Assembly: GCA_024655885.1 (NCBI GenBank)
Contig: JANLFN010000002.1
Coordinates: forward strand, 278,179-342,178
Length of the DNA stretch: 64,000 bases
Origin: Eubacteriales bacterium
GTDB lineage: Bacteria > Bacillota > Clostridia > Acetivibrionales > JANLFN01
Reading direction: 5' to 3'
The notes beneath the pieces were generated by a model that saw only the letters and a program-made list of their open reading frames with translations, did no database searches and was not told the DNA's origin. Shown piece after piece: positions 40,227-48,856 of the stretch (the first letter of the stretch is position 1; the number at the start of each line of letters is the position of its first letter). The position numbers were made by a program, and so were the translations under genes.

Positions 40227-41054
40227 TTAAAGGGCACCGGGGTCCATAGGGTCCAAGTCCTTTTCTTCGGTTCCCACAAGCAATCCGGTGCGGTGGATTT
40301 TCACCACATCCAGTTTAGGGATTCCCGCACCGTTAATAGCCGCAACCGGCAGCTCAGGTTTTAAATTCGCCGCGCTTCCCGCACTCAGCATTGCAGAAAG
40401 GCAAAACAAGTCCCCGACCCGGCAGTTGGCACCCATTGGATACTGCCCCGACAGCTCGTTCACGTACTTCTTGATCCACGCATTGCCGCATCCGCCCTGA
40501 TTCCCGCCGTCCTGTCCGCCGCCGTCCTCTGGGCCAATACCGTTCTCATCAATGCCTTCCACTTTAAGTTCATATATCATCGGTTTAATATCTATCTCCC
40601 GGATTTTTCCCTTGCTTTCTTTTTTTACGATAATTTGAGGCTGAAGAAAAAATTTTTCAATCTCATCTCTCAGTATAGCTATTCCCGGATTGGTTTCCGG
40701 ACAAACCAGAACAACATAGGAGGCCTTAACTATAGACGCCATGATATTTGATTTGTTTTTTTTCGTTTTGGCATCCACAACCTCCAAACCTGTTGGAAGT
40801 ACCCTGTTTAAGCTTTCCATCAATTCCTCGGGACTCATGCTGCCGGACAGCTCAAAATCCGCATATTCAGCCTCACTTGTGACACCCACCGGCAAAGGAA
40901 GCCCGAACACCATCTGGGGATGAGGATTATAGCCCATGGAGTAGGCTATAGGAATGTTTCCCCTTCGCAAAGCCCTCTCAAACACTTTCATCAGGTCCAG
41001 GTGAGAAATATATTTTACTTCTTCCCCGCGAATAAATTTTATCCTAACGCTGTT
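40227..41054 (-). CDS. Radical SAM-linked protein (TIGR03936/DUF2344)
   Basis: A 275-residue protein with NSVRIKFIRGEEVKYISHLDLMKVFERAL split across its first 40 residues (RIKFIRGEE, YISHLDLMKVFERAL) and GYNPHPQMVFGLPLPVG. The family always accompanies the large radical SAM protein encoded upstream; in some bacteria the two are fused. Start at TTG 41054, eight bases after GGGAGG and overlapping the upstream stop by 11 bases. Function undefined. Confidence 0.88.
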   Translation of the reverse strand, partial: NSVRIKFIRGEEVKYISHLDLMKVFERALRRGNIPIAYSMGYNPHPQMVFGLPLPVGVTSEAEYADFELSGSMSPEELMESLNRVLPTGLEVVDAKTKKNKSNIMASIVKASYVVLVCPETNPGIAILRDEIEKFFLQPQIIVKKESKGKIREIDIKPMIYELKVEGIDENGIGPEDGGGQDGGNQGGCGNAWIKKYVNELSGQYPMGANCRVGDLFCLSAMLSAGSAANLKPELPVAAINGAGIPKLDVVKIHRTGLLVGTEEKDLDPMDPGAL

Positions 41055-42891
41055 CAACGCAAATACCTCCCCCAAAGGCAGCTGCACCGCATCCGGAGCA
41101 ATCCGCCCTGCAGTTTGAGGTCAATTCCCCCCCATAGGCCCTTTCATTTTCCCGGATTAAAAACCTCTTGCCGACACCCACATCAATATGGTCCCAGGGA
41201 AAGACCTCATCATAGCTTCTCCTTCTGTTTGCATAAAAGTGAGGGTCCACGCCGCACTCGTCAAAAGCTTCCATCCATTCCTTGAACTTAAAATGTTCTC
41301 CCCAGCTGTCAAATTTACAGCCTTTTTCCCAGGCCTTGACCAGAACGTTTCCTACTTTTCTATCACCTCTTGCAAAAACCGCTTCTAAAAAGCTCAGCTC
41401 GGCATCATGCCAGTTATAGATTATATGCCTGCTCTTTATCCTATCCTTCAGATACCTCTGTTTTTCCCTTAATGTCTCTATGCTGTCCTGCGCCTCCCAC
41501 TGGAAAGGTGTAAAGGGCTTGGGCACAAAGGAGGAGGTACTGATTGTAACATTCAGCCCTTTCCCTCTTTTTTCCCTGGGTATGCCCATGTAGGCGGCTA
41601 CAACCTTGCTGCCCAGCTCCGCTATACCCTCAATATCCTCATAGGTCTCGGTAGGCAGACCCAGCATGAAGTACAGCTTCACGCCGCTCCATCCGCCGTA
41701 AAAAGCGGTGGTTACGGAGTTGATAAGGTCTTCTTCGGTTACTCCCTTGTTAATAACATTCCTCAGTCTCTGTGTGCCGGCCTCGGGTGCGAAGGTCAAA
41801 CCGCTTTTTCTCACCCTCTGTGCTTTTTCCATCAGATCAAGGGAAAAGGAGTCAATTCTTAAGGAAGGAAGAGACAGGTTCACCTTTCTGGGTTCCATCT
41901 CTTTGATCAGTTCTTCCGTTAAGTGCCCCAAATCCGTATAATCACTGGTACTCAATGAAGTTAAAGAAATTTCTTCGTAGCCGGTGTTTTCCTCAAGCTT
42001 TCGGGCGAGTTCAAGAAGCTTGCCTGCGGACCTTTCCCTCACCGGCCTGTATACAAAGCCCGCCTGGCAGAACCGGCATCCCCGGGTGCATCCCCTGAAC
42101 AGCTCAAGCATAATCCTGTCGTGCACAATATCCGTAAAGGGAACGATGAATCTGTCGGGAAAGAAAGTTTTATCCAGTTCCTTTACAATCCTTTTTCTGA
42201 TTTTCCGAGGGTACTCCTTTTTTACCGGCATTATGCCGCCGACTGTCCCGTCCTCATTGTAATCAACCTTATAGAACCGGGGAATATAAATACCTTCTAT
42301 ATTTACTATTCTATTCAGAAAATCTTCTCTGGATACGTTGTCTACCTTCCATAAACCATATTCATCCATAACCTCGTTAATGATATCCTCGCCCTCGCCC
42401 ATCATGAAAAAATCCACTATATCGGCTAAAGGCTCAGGGTTATAGGCACAGGGGCCGCCCGCACACACAAAAGGATGGTCCTTGGTCCTGTCCTTGCTGT
42501 ATATGGGTATGCCGGCCAGGTCCAGCATGTTTATGATATTGGTATAACTCATTTCGTACTGCAGGGTAAAGCCCACAAAGTCGAATTGGCTTATCGGGTC
42601 ATGGGATTCAAGAGCAAAAAGAGGTATCTTATTTGCTCTCATGCTCTGCTCCATATCCACCCATGGGGCAAAGACCCTTTCGCAATACGTATCGTCCCTC
42701 TCATTCAGCAAATGGTACAATATCTTCATTCCGAGGTGCGACATCCCCACCTCGTATACATCGGGAAAACAGAAAGCAAATCTTATTTGAATACCCTTTA
42801 AATCCTTGTGGATACTGTTCCACTCATTGCCTATATACCGAGAAGGCTTTTCAACCCGCTGCAGTATCTGATCGCTAATTTTGATCTTCAA
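41044..42891 (-). CDS. B12-binding-type radical SAM protein (TIGR03960 family)
   Basis: A 615-residue protein. An N-terminal B12-binding-like fold (CFPDVYEVGMSHLGMKILYH) is followed by the radical SAM CxxxCxxC motif in FRGCTRGCRFCQAGF and a C-terminal extension with WHDAELSFLEAVFARGDR. The reaction is unknown; it is conserved next to RNase G/L21 genes in clostridia. TTG start at 42891, six bases after GGAGG. Confidence 0.9.
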   Translation of the reverse strand: MKIKISDQILQRVEKPSRYIGNEWNSIHKDLKGIQIRFAFCFPDVYEVGMSHLGMKILYHLLNERDDTYCERVFAPWVDMEQSMRANKIPLFALESHDPISQFDFVGFTLQYEMSYTNIINMLDLAGIPIYSKDRTKDHPFVCAGGPCAYNPEPLADIVDFFMMGEGEDIINEVMDEYGLWKVDNVSREDFLNRIVNIEGIYIPRFYKVDYNEDGTVGGIMPVKKEYPRKIRKRIVKELDKTFFPDRFIVPFTDIVHDRIMLELFRGCTRGCRFCQAGFVYRPVRERSAGKLLELARKLEENTGYEEISLTSLSTSDYTDLGHLTEELIKEMEPRKVNLSLPSLRIDSFSLDLMEKAQRVRKSGLTFAPEAGTQRLRNVINKGVTEEDLINSVTTAFYGGWSGVKLYFMLGLPTETYEDIEGIAELGSKVVAAYMGIPREKRGKGLNVTISTSSFVPKPFTPFQWEAQDSIETLREKQRYLKDRIKSRHIIYNWHDAELSFLEAVFARGDRKVGNVLVKAWEKGCKFDSWGEHFKFKEWMEAFDECGVDPHFYANRRRSYDEVFPWDHIDVGVGKRFLIRENERAYGGELTSNCRADCSGCGAAAFGGGICVEQR

Positions 42892-43280
42892 ATTAATCCT
42901 CCGGTAAAATTTATTTAACAAACAGCCCTCGTCTCTATAATATTATTGACCATTTATTCCTAAATCTTTCTTATGGAACAACACACTTCCTGATTGAATT
43001 CCCCGGTTCCGCCATTGCTCCTAACCGGTTATTTTCATGATTCAAACATGCCATCTTTAAATAATAATACCCAATATGACTTCTCTTAGCAACATGAACC
43101 ATTTCTATTATGGCATAATTGGATGCAAATAAAAAGTATTCGCCATAAAAAAACACTTGTGATTTATCACTTTATGCATTATAATATATACTGTTCGTTT
43201 CACTCGGGGTCACCGGCAGCAAGCCGCAGGACTGGAATTAGAAGAGGAAGCGGGAGCAACAAGAGGAATCATGGCAATAC
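42892..43280. other. Intergenic region upstream of tRNA-Pro
   Basis: No protein gene. The tRNA promoter lies at 43157-43185. The left part must hold the leftward promoter of the radical SAM operon; a clean pair was not seen. Confidence 0.55.
43157..43185 (+). promoter_or_regulatory. Promoter of tRNA-Pro
   Basis: TTGTGA at 43157-43162, a 17-base gap and perfect TATAAT at 43180-43185, placing the transcription start about 90 bases before the tRNA. Confidence 0.7.
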
Positions 43281-43356
43281 CGGGGTGTGGCTCAGGTGGT
43301 AGAGCGCTTGGTTCGGGACCAAGAAGCCGGAGGTTCAAGTCCTCTCACTCCGACCA
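43281..43356 (+). tRNA. tRNA-Pro (anticodon CGG)
   Basis: A 76-base cloverleaf. The acceptor CGGGGTG pairs with CACTCCG (one G-U). The anticodon stem CTTGG/CCAAG encloses TTCGGGA, giving anticodon CGG for codon CCG. The T arm contains GTTCAAGTC. The discriminator A and CCA end are encoded. It is monocistronic with its own promoter and terminator. Confidence 0.95.
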
Positions 43357-43357
43357 G

Positions 43358-43399
43358 AAAAGAACAAGGGTTTGCAGATTTGCAAGCCCTTGTTCTTTT
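43358..43399 (+). terminator. Terminator of tRNA-Pro
   Basis: AAAAGAACAAGGGTTTGCA pairs with the inverted copy at 43381-43399 (one G-U), forming a 19-bp stem whose 3' arm ends in TTTT. Confidence 0.88.
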
Positions 43400-43408
43400 G
43401 TATCTGGT

Positions 43409-43737
43409 GAGTCATAGGGGACGGTTCTCTTTTGACTCACTTTTCACCCTTTGCGCAGGGTTGCGGTTAATCCTCAACAGCTTCACAATCTTTCTTCTTA
43501 GTCTTTATGTGCGAATTTTAACTCCTCCCCACCTTCATAATCATGTCAGTCATTTCTTATTCATCTTCTTCAGCACAGAAGATATTCTCCTCATTTTTAC
43601 ACAGTATTGCAGGATAGATACCGGTTTCAGGTTGCTTCGGACTTTTCCTTGACCCGGGCGTCCTTCGGCCTTGTTTGTTGAAGTTATCCTGCCACGCTTT
43701 AACCCCTGAGTCAATCTGGAACCGTCCCCGGTGATTC
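43409..43737. mobile_element. REP/RAYT-derived miniature element, copy 1
   Basis: A 329-base element with imperfect inverted ends: GAGTCATAGGGGACGGTTCT on the left and GGAACCGTCCCCGGTGATTC on the right, with TTGACTCA / TGAGTCAA just inside. The interior is about 85% like copy 2 by eye and shares its two end regions with the transposase-remnant copy 3, so it is an internally deleted derivative. Its interior encodes nothing intact. Confidence 0.8.
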
Positions 43738-43753
43738 TGTTGTTTCCTGAATT

Positions 43754-44569
43754 CTATGCCTCCATGAATTGTATTAATTCTTTGTTAAATCTATCGCGCT
43801 GGTCATAGAACAGGAAATGACCACACGCTTCAAATGGTACAAGCTTGGATTTTCTGATACTGTTCTTTTGTGCTATGGCCAACGGGTATAGGCAGACCTG
43901 GTCATTAATACCGTGAAGGATCAGAGTTGGAACACTTATTGTTTTCAGATCGTTAAATAAGCCTTCTTCACCCAGCCAGGTGTTGGCAATAGCCGCAGTA
44001 GACCAGCTAGCTGCCTGCAGTCCCAATTGGAAAATCCAGTCTGACAACGGGCCGCTAACACGATTAAAGAAGATCATGTTTCCAAACCCTCTCAACATAT
44101 TGGGCCGGTCGTTATATGTACCTTGGATGATGTTAATTACAGCTTGTTTTTGCAGACCATATGGAAAATACGGACGCTGAACAAGACTCGGTGCCGCTGC
44201 GGCGAAAAGGGCGAGTTTCTCTACTCCGTAACCATTATGTCTGGCCATGTATCGGATGCAAATCGCTCCCCCCGTTGAATGTCCTCCAAGGGTGAAATTT
44301 TGTAATTTGAGTGCCTCAACCACACTTCGGATATCATCCGACAATCGATTATAATCATAGCCGGTCCAGGGTTTGTCCGATAAGCCGAACCCTCTACAGT
44401 CTATTCCTATGCACCTGTATCCCATTTTGGGTAATTGGTTGAACTGGTATTCAAACAAATTATGGTTTCCTGGCCATCCGTGAATTAATAAGATTGTCTT
44501 GCGGCCTGCCGGGTTAATATCTTCCACATAGATTTTTACATCCGGTTCAACACTAACATAAACTCCCAT
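43754..44569 (-). CDS. Alpha/beta hydrolase
   Basis: A 271-residue hydrolase: oxyanion region LLIHGWPGNHNLF, nucleophile elbow LGGHSTGGA (Ser), acid in LILHGINDQVC (Asp) and catalytic His in ACGHFLF. Resembles the non-haem haloperoxidase/esterase group. Substrate unknown, no signal peptide. GGAGGGAGG precedes the ATG. It lies between REP-type copies 1 and 2, so it may be part of a mobile or recombining segment. Confidence 0.87.
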   Translation of the reverse strand: MGVYVSVEPDVKIYVEDINPAGRKTILLIHGWPGNHNLFEYQFNQLPKMGYRCIGIDCRGFGLSDKPWTGYDYNRLSDDIRSVVEALKLQNFTLGGHSTGGAICIRYMARHNGYGVEKLALFAAAAPSLVQRPYFPYGLQKQAVINIIQGTYNDRPNMLRGFGNMIFFNRVSGPLSDWIFQLGLQAASWSTAAIANTWLGEEGLFNDLKTISVPTLILHGINDQVCLYPLAIAQKNSIRKSKLVPFEACGHFLFYDQRDRFNKELIQFMEA

Positions 44570-44681
44570 GCAAATTCCTCCCTCCGTTCATAAAAACTCC
44601 CGATATATAGATTATTCACTCGAGAATTCATATGTGAGGGTTTGCGCCTTGCTGAAGAAAAAGAATTCACAAACCTTTTGT

Positions 44682-45012
44682 GAGTCATAAGGGACGGCTC
44701 TCATTTGACTCACTTTTCACCCTTTGCGCAGGGCTGCAGTTAATCCCCAGGAGCTTCGCAACCTTTCTACCTGAGACTTTATGTGTAGATTTTAACTCCT
44801 CTCCACCTTCATAATCATGTCCGTCATTCCCTATTTATCTTCTTCAGCGCAGGAGATATTCTCCTCATTTTTATACAGTATCGCAGGATAGATACCGGTT
44901 TCATATTGCTTCGGGCTTTTCCTTGACCCGGGTATCCCTTTGGCCTTGTTTGTTGAAGTTATTCTGCTACGCTTCAACCATTGAGTCAATCTAGAACCGT
45001 CCCCTGTGACTC
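44682..45012. mobile_element. REP/RAYT-derived miniature element, copy 2
   Basis: A 331-base relative of copy 1 in the same orientation. The ends are GAGTCATAAGGGACGGCTCT and AGAACCGTCCCCTGTGACTC. It ends about 20 bases before the -35 of the methyl-transfer operon. Confidence 0.8.
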
Positions 45013-45032
45013 TTTAAAATTTTTTGCAGCCA

Positions 45033-45061
45033 TTGAAAGAAATAAAAAAGTAATGTATAGT
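45033..45061 (+). promoter_or_regulatory. Predicted promoter of the corrinoid methyl-transfer operon
   Basis: TTGAAA at 45033-45038, a 17-base gap and TATAGT at 45056-45061. The sequence TAATGTATAGT occurs twice in tandem (45051-45061 and 45064-45074, 13-base period), covering the -10 and start region, which could be an operator. Confidence 0.55.
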
Positions 45062-45115
45062 TATAATGTATAGTCATATATATCAATACACAAAGAACCT
45101 GGAGGAATACGGAAA

Positions 45116-45919
45116 ATGATAATTATTGGTGAAAAAATCAACGGTTCCATCCCTTCTGTAGGGAAAGCCATCGCCGAAAAAAACGGGGACTTTATTCGCC
45201 ATCTGGCAAAAGCCCAAGCCGAAGCCGGAGCCACTTATATTGACGTCTGTGCTTCGGTGGAAGAAAGTATAGAAGTAGATACCATGAGGTGGCTGATTAA
45301 CCTAGTACAGGAGGTAACCGACACACCCATCGCTGTTGACAGTCCAAGTGCGCGCGCGTGTGCGGAAGCTCTAACATTTTGCAACAAACCCGGTCTTGTG
45401 AATTCGGTTTCAATGGAAGGGGATAAAGTGGATGTGATATTCCCTGTAATAGCCGACACAAAATGGGAATGTATCGCGCTTTTAAGCGACGATACCGGGA
45501 TACCGCGGACGGCTGAAAAGCGTTTGCAGGTATTTGAGGCTCTGATGAAAAAGGCAAAGGAATACAACATCGACCCGTCCCGCCTGCACATTGACCCGCT
45601 GGTTGAAATGCTGTGCACCTCGGAAGACGGAATCAATACGATTACCGATGTTATGAAAACAATTAAAGCTCAGTATCCCACCATCCATATTACCGGAGGG
45701 GCGAGCAATATATCCTTCAACCTGCCTGTCCGCAGACTGGTTAACCAGAGCTTCATTGTGCTGGCAATGAACGCAGGGATGGACAGTGCAATAGTAGACC
45801 CGTTAAACCGGGATTTGATGGGGATGATATTTGCGGCAGAAGCCTTGCTGGGAAAGGATGAATTCTGTATGGAATACATCGGAGCCTACCGGAAAGGGAT
45901 ATTCGGCCCGGCGAAATAG
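45116..45919 (+). CDS. Methyltetrahydrofolate:corrinoid methyltransferase (MT2; AcsE/MtgA-like)
   Basis: A 267-residue pterin-binding TIM barrel: IGEKINGSIPSV at the start, AGATYIDVCAS, IAVDSPSARAC and the family GGASNISFNLP loop. It would move the methyl group from the corrinoid protein to tetrahydrofolate (or the reverse). GGAGG lies 11-12 bases before the ATG. First gene of the five-gene operon. Confidence 0.88.
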   Translation: MIIIGEKINGSIPSVGKAIAEKNGDFIRHLAKAQAEAGATYIDVCASVEESIEVDTMRWLINLVQEVTDTPIAVDSPSARACAEALTFCNKPGLVNSVSMEGDKVDVIFPVIADTKWECIALLSDDTGIPRTAEKRLQVFEALMKKAKEYNIDPSRLHIDPLVEMLCTSEDGINTITDVMKTIKAQYPTIHITGGASNISFNLPVRRLVNQSFIVLAMNAGMDSAIVDPLNRDLMGMIFAAEALLGKDEFCMEYIGAYRKGIFGPAK

Positions 45920-46012
45920 GGAGAGTGACAGTCCTTGAGAGGGGCATGTCCCGTCTCTGAGAAAAAGGGAAATGAACCTACACAGTTCATATATAAAAAG
46001 GGAGGGTATGAA

Positions 46013-46642
46013 ATGTCTAAAATTCAGGAAATTTCAACAGCCGTTGAAACGGGTAAATCCAAATTGGTTCCCACACTTGTACAGGAAGCTTTAGCCGAAG
46101 GAAACAAAGCAACCGATATATTGAATGCCATGATCAACGCCATGGGTGTCGTAGGCGACAAATTTTCAGCAGGAGAAATCTATGTCCCGGAAATGCTGGT
46201 AGCGGCCCGCGCAATGCAAAAAGGCGTTGAAGTGCTAAAACCCCTTCTGGCAGGGGACGGCTCAGTATCGCTGGGATTATGCATCATCGGGACGGTTGCG
46301 GGTGACCTGCACGACATCGGCAAAAACCTGGTGGCCATAATGATCGAAAGCGCGGGTTTTGAAGTGATTGACCTCGGCGTTGACGTTCCAGCCGACAAAT
46401 TCATCGAAACCATCAAAGCGCATCCGGAGGTTAAAATAGTGGCCTGTTCAGGGCTTCTGACAACCACCATGCCGGCCATGCAGGAAACGGTAAGAGCCAT
46501 TAGGGCATTGGGATTGACAGGCTTTAAGATCATGGTTGGGGGAGCGCCCATCACAGCCGAATTCGCAGCTGAAATAGGTGCAGATGCCTATACTCCAGAC
46601 GCAGGCGCTGCGGCTGTTAAAGCGAAAGAACTGGTATCTTAG
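46013..46642 (+). CDS. Corrinoid (B12-binding) methyl-carrier protein
   Basis: A 209-residue protein: helical cap (1-85, AMGVVGDKFSAGEIYVPEML) followed by a B12-binding Rossmann domain with D98-x-H100-x-x-G103 (GDLHDIGKNL), where the His is the lower cobalt ligand, then SGLLTTTM and GGAPITAEFA. It shuttles methyl groups between the URO-D methyltransferase and the MT2 enzyme. The ATG at 46013 follows GGGAGGG; 26 upstream in-frame codons are non-homologous. Confidence 0.93.
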   Translation: MSKIQEISTAVETGKSKLVPTLVQEALAEGNKATDILNAMINAMGVVGDKFSAGEIYVPEMLVAARAMQKGVEVLKPLLAGDGSVSLGLCIIGTVAGDLHDIGKNLVAIMIESAGFEVIDLGVDVPADKFIETIKAHPEVKIVACSGLLTTTMPAMQETVRAIRALGLTGFKIMVGGAPITAEFAAEIGADAYTPDAGAAAVKAKELVS

Positions 46643-46705
46643 CGGCCTTCGGATAATGAAAAAAATATGACAATTTCTTTATGAAAGAATAGAAAGGAGA
46701 ACGTT

Positions 46706-47722
46706 ATGGCACATCTAACTCAGAAAGAAAACTTCTTGCGCGTTGCTCGCGGAGAAATGCCGGAATACGTGCCCGTAGCCACATTTGGCGTACCTGGGGA
46801 AGCACCTCTTATGACCATGGCAGACCCTTGCATCCTAGGGAACTTCAGAGGACCTCAAGGCGGCAAAGACCCATGGGGAGTTACATTCGTAACAAACGCT
46901 GAGACAAACTATGGAGCACTTCCGAAACCCAACGACTTCATTCTAACCGACATCAGAAAATGGAGAGACGTCATCAAAGCACCCGATTACTCAGGATTTG
47001 ACTGGGAAGCCGCAGCTAAAGCAGACAGAGAAAAATACGTGCAGGACCCTGATAAGACAGCTTTTGTTATAAGCGGCTATGCGGACCTATTCCAGCAGTT
47101 CATCGGATTCATGGGCTTCACGGAAGGGCTATGCGCTCTTTACGAAGAAAAAGAAGAAGTGGAAGAACTTCTCGATTATATGCTCGAACACTCACTCTAC
47201 ATAACAAAGAACGTACTTTACTACTACAAGCCGGAAGGCTACTACCTGCTTGACGACTCGGCCTCAAAGCTTCAGCCTTTCATTTCACCCGCTCTGTTCG
47301 AAGAACTTTTCGTTCCGCGCTATAAAAAATGCTTGGACCTGGTAAGAGAAGAAGGAATACCCATTTTCTACCACAACTGCGGAAGATGCGAAGATTTTCT
47401 GCCTGCAATGGTAGACATCGGCGTTAACGTTTGGGATCCCGCCCAGGTGGAAAATGACCTGGTGGGCATAAAGCAAAAATTCGGCCGCAAATTGGCAATC
47501 AACGGTGGTTTCGAATACAAAATGCCTAAAACATGGCCTGTTGTTGATGAAGAAGAAGTACGGGAAGCTGTACGCGAGACCTTTAGGAAGCTGGCTCCTA
47601 ACGGCGGATTTATTTTCAGCGGCATGATGACATCCCTCAACTGGACGGACCCGAAAGTTCAGGAAGTTAACGGTTGGATTGTAGACGAAGCGAAGAAGCT
47701 CAGCAAAACAGTATACAAATAA
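46706..47722 (+). CDS. URO-D family methyltransferase (MT1, corrinoid-dependent)
   Basis: A 338-residue URO-D barrel. The zinc motif H223-x-C225 is in IFYHNCGRCED, as in MtaA/CmuA-type enzymes. The usual C-terminal Cys ligand is not seen (GGFIFSGMMTSLNW in that place), though C228 is nearby. It likely demethylates a substrate onto the corrinoid protein encoded just upstream; the donor cannot be predicted. AGAAAGGAGAACG precedes the ATG. Confidence 0.87.
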   Translation: MAHLTQKENFLRVARGEMPEYVPVATFGVPGEAPLMTMADPCILGNFRGPQGGKDPWGVTFVTNAETNYGALPKPNDFILTDIRKWRDVIKAPDYSGFDWEAAAKADREKYVQDPDKTAFVISGYADLFQQFIGFMGFTEGLCALYEEKEEVEELLDYMLEHSLYITKNVLYYYKPEGYYLLDDSASKLQPFISPALFEELFVPRYKKCLDLVREEGIPIFYHNCGRCEDFLPAMVDIGVNVWDPAQVENDLVGIKQKFGRKLAINGGFEYKMPKTWPVVDEEEVREAVRETFRKLAPNGGFIFSGMMTSLNWTDPKVQEVNGWIVDEAKKLSKTVYK

Positions 47723-47746
47723 AATATACCGTAAAAGAAAAATTGC

Positions 47747-47781
47747 TTAGAATTGGGCACTTAACAGTTGCCCAATTCTAA
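47747..47781. other. Perfect stem-loop within the methyl-transfer operon
   Basis: TTAGAATTGGGCA (47747-47759) is perfectly inverted at 47769-47781 with a 9-base loop. It has no T-run after it on the plus strand, so it is more likely an mRNA-processing or stabilising hairpin separating the MT genes from the GTPase genes than a full terminator. Confidence 0.6.
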
Positions 47782-47819
47782 AAAGACAAGAAATAAAGAA
47801 AAATCTGGTGTGTACAATA

Positions 47820-48422
47820 ATGAAGATATTAATTTTAGGCGGATTTTTAGGTTCGGGCAAAACAAGCATTATTATACAGCTTGCCAAATATATAGTGGGA
47901 AATAACCCTGAAAATATTACAAAAGTGGTAATCCTGGAAAACGAAATAGGCGAAGTGAGCATTGACGATAAAATGCTGCGCGGCGGTGGCTACGAGGTGA
48001 CGAACATGTTTTCCGGCTGCATCTGCTGCACCATGTCGGGCGAGCTTGTAATCGGCTTAAACCACATCATGCGCGACTTCAGTCCCCAACTCATTATTAT
48101 GGAAGCAACAGGAGTGGCATACCCCCATAATATCAGAGAAACCATCACCCAGTCGGTGCCGGAGGTTGACTGCTATGTAACCTGTGTGACTGACGCAAAG
48201 AGGTGGAAAAAGCTTCTTCGTCCCATGGAAATGATGCTTAAAGACCAGCTTAATGCCGCCGACGTAATTCTTATAAATAAAGTTGACATGGTTGACCAAG
48301 ACACTTTGGCTGAAGTGGAAGCTTCCATAAGAACATTCAACCATAATGCGAAATTCTTCAAGGTAAGCGCTGCGGAACAGATAGACACCAAAGTATTTGA
48401 TGCCATGCTTGGAAATGGATAG
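47820..48422 (+). CDS. Short G3E-family (CobW/COG0523-like) GTPase
   Basis: A 200-residue GTPase: P-loop GGFLGSGKTS (7-16), metal motif GCICC (C67, C69, C70), EATGVAYP and the base-recognition motif NKVD (153-156). It stops where typical CobW proteins continue into a His-rich loop and a C-terminal domain, so it is about 100-150 residues shorter than usual. The family delivers or handles metals (Zn, Co, Ni) or maintains B12 enzymes. The ribosome binding site is weak. The next gene, 14 bases downstream, carries a His-rich tail-like protein. Confidence 0.85.
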   Translation: MKILILGGFLGSGKTSIIIQLAKYIVGNNPENITKVVILENEIGEVSIDDKMLRGGGYEVTNMFSGCICCTMSGELVIGLNHIMRDFSPQLIIMEATGVAYPHNIRETITQSVPEVDCYVTCVTDAKRWKKLLRPMEMMLKDQLNAADVILINKVDMVDQDTLAEVEASIRTFNHNAKFFKVSAAEQIDTKVFDAMLGNG

Positions 48423-48436
48423 AGGAGCGTGAGAAT

Positions 48437-48856
48437 ATGGGCAATAACAGCGCAAAGCTACACGAGCACAGTGAAAAATGCGATTGCGAAGGCCATGACG
48501 AACATCACCAGCAACACAATCCCATTACAATCACAACCCACGATATGAGCATCGTCGGCTCATACAAGTTCAGCATTGAGAAACCCTACCAAGAAGCGGA
48601 AGCAATCCTTGACGGTCTATTAAAGCACGTGGCAAAGGAAGTAACAGACCTGGGCGGAATCATCGGTCACATCAAGGCTTTCCTCACTTCCGAAAACAAA
48701 AGCTGCATGATATCAATTACTGAATATGAGTCAAACAAGCGGTACATAGAGAGCTTTCACTGCAATGTTGAAGGCGTGGCAATCGTATTCTGCATTGAGC
48801 CGGAGCAGCTGGAAGGCATACTCATAAAAGCATTTAGGGGTTACCTTGAGTCATAG
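48437..48856 (+). CDS. His-rich small protein of the methyl-transfer operon
   Basis: A 139-residue protein. The N-terminus holds a metal-binding-looking cluster, KLHEHSEKCDCEGHDEHHQQ (residues 8-27: six His, two Cys). The remaining 110 residues look like a compact alpha/beta domain (MSIVGSYKFSIEKPYQEAEA..., FCIEPEQLEGIL) that I do not recognise. GAGGAG precedes the ATG. The last codons (ES) and the TAG stop lie inside REP-type element copy 3, so the natural C-terminus may have been replaced by the insertion. Confidence 0.75.
   Translation: MGNNSAKLHEHSEKCDCEGHDEHHQQHNPITITTHDMSIVGSYKFSIEKPYQEAEAILDGLLKHVAKEVTDLGGIIGHIKAFLTSENKSCMISITEYESNKRYIESFHCNVEGVAIVFCIEPEQLEGILIKAFRGYLES

Larger units (their letters stand above)
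44570..45115. other. Intergenic region: REP-type copy 2 and promoter of the methyl-transfer operon
   Basis: From left to right: the leader of the hydrolase gene, the REP-type element 44682-45012, a predicted promoter 45033-45061 and a direct repeat 45051-45074. No gene. Confidence 0.7.

Noticed and set aside
43287..43652. A 121-residue frame across tRNA-Pro and element copy 1
   Set aside because: It runs through a clear tRNA and terminator and has no protein-like features.
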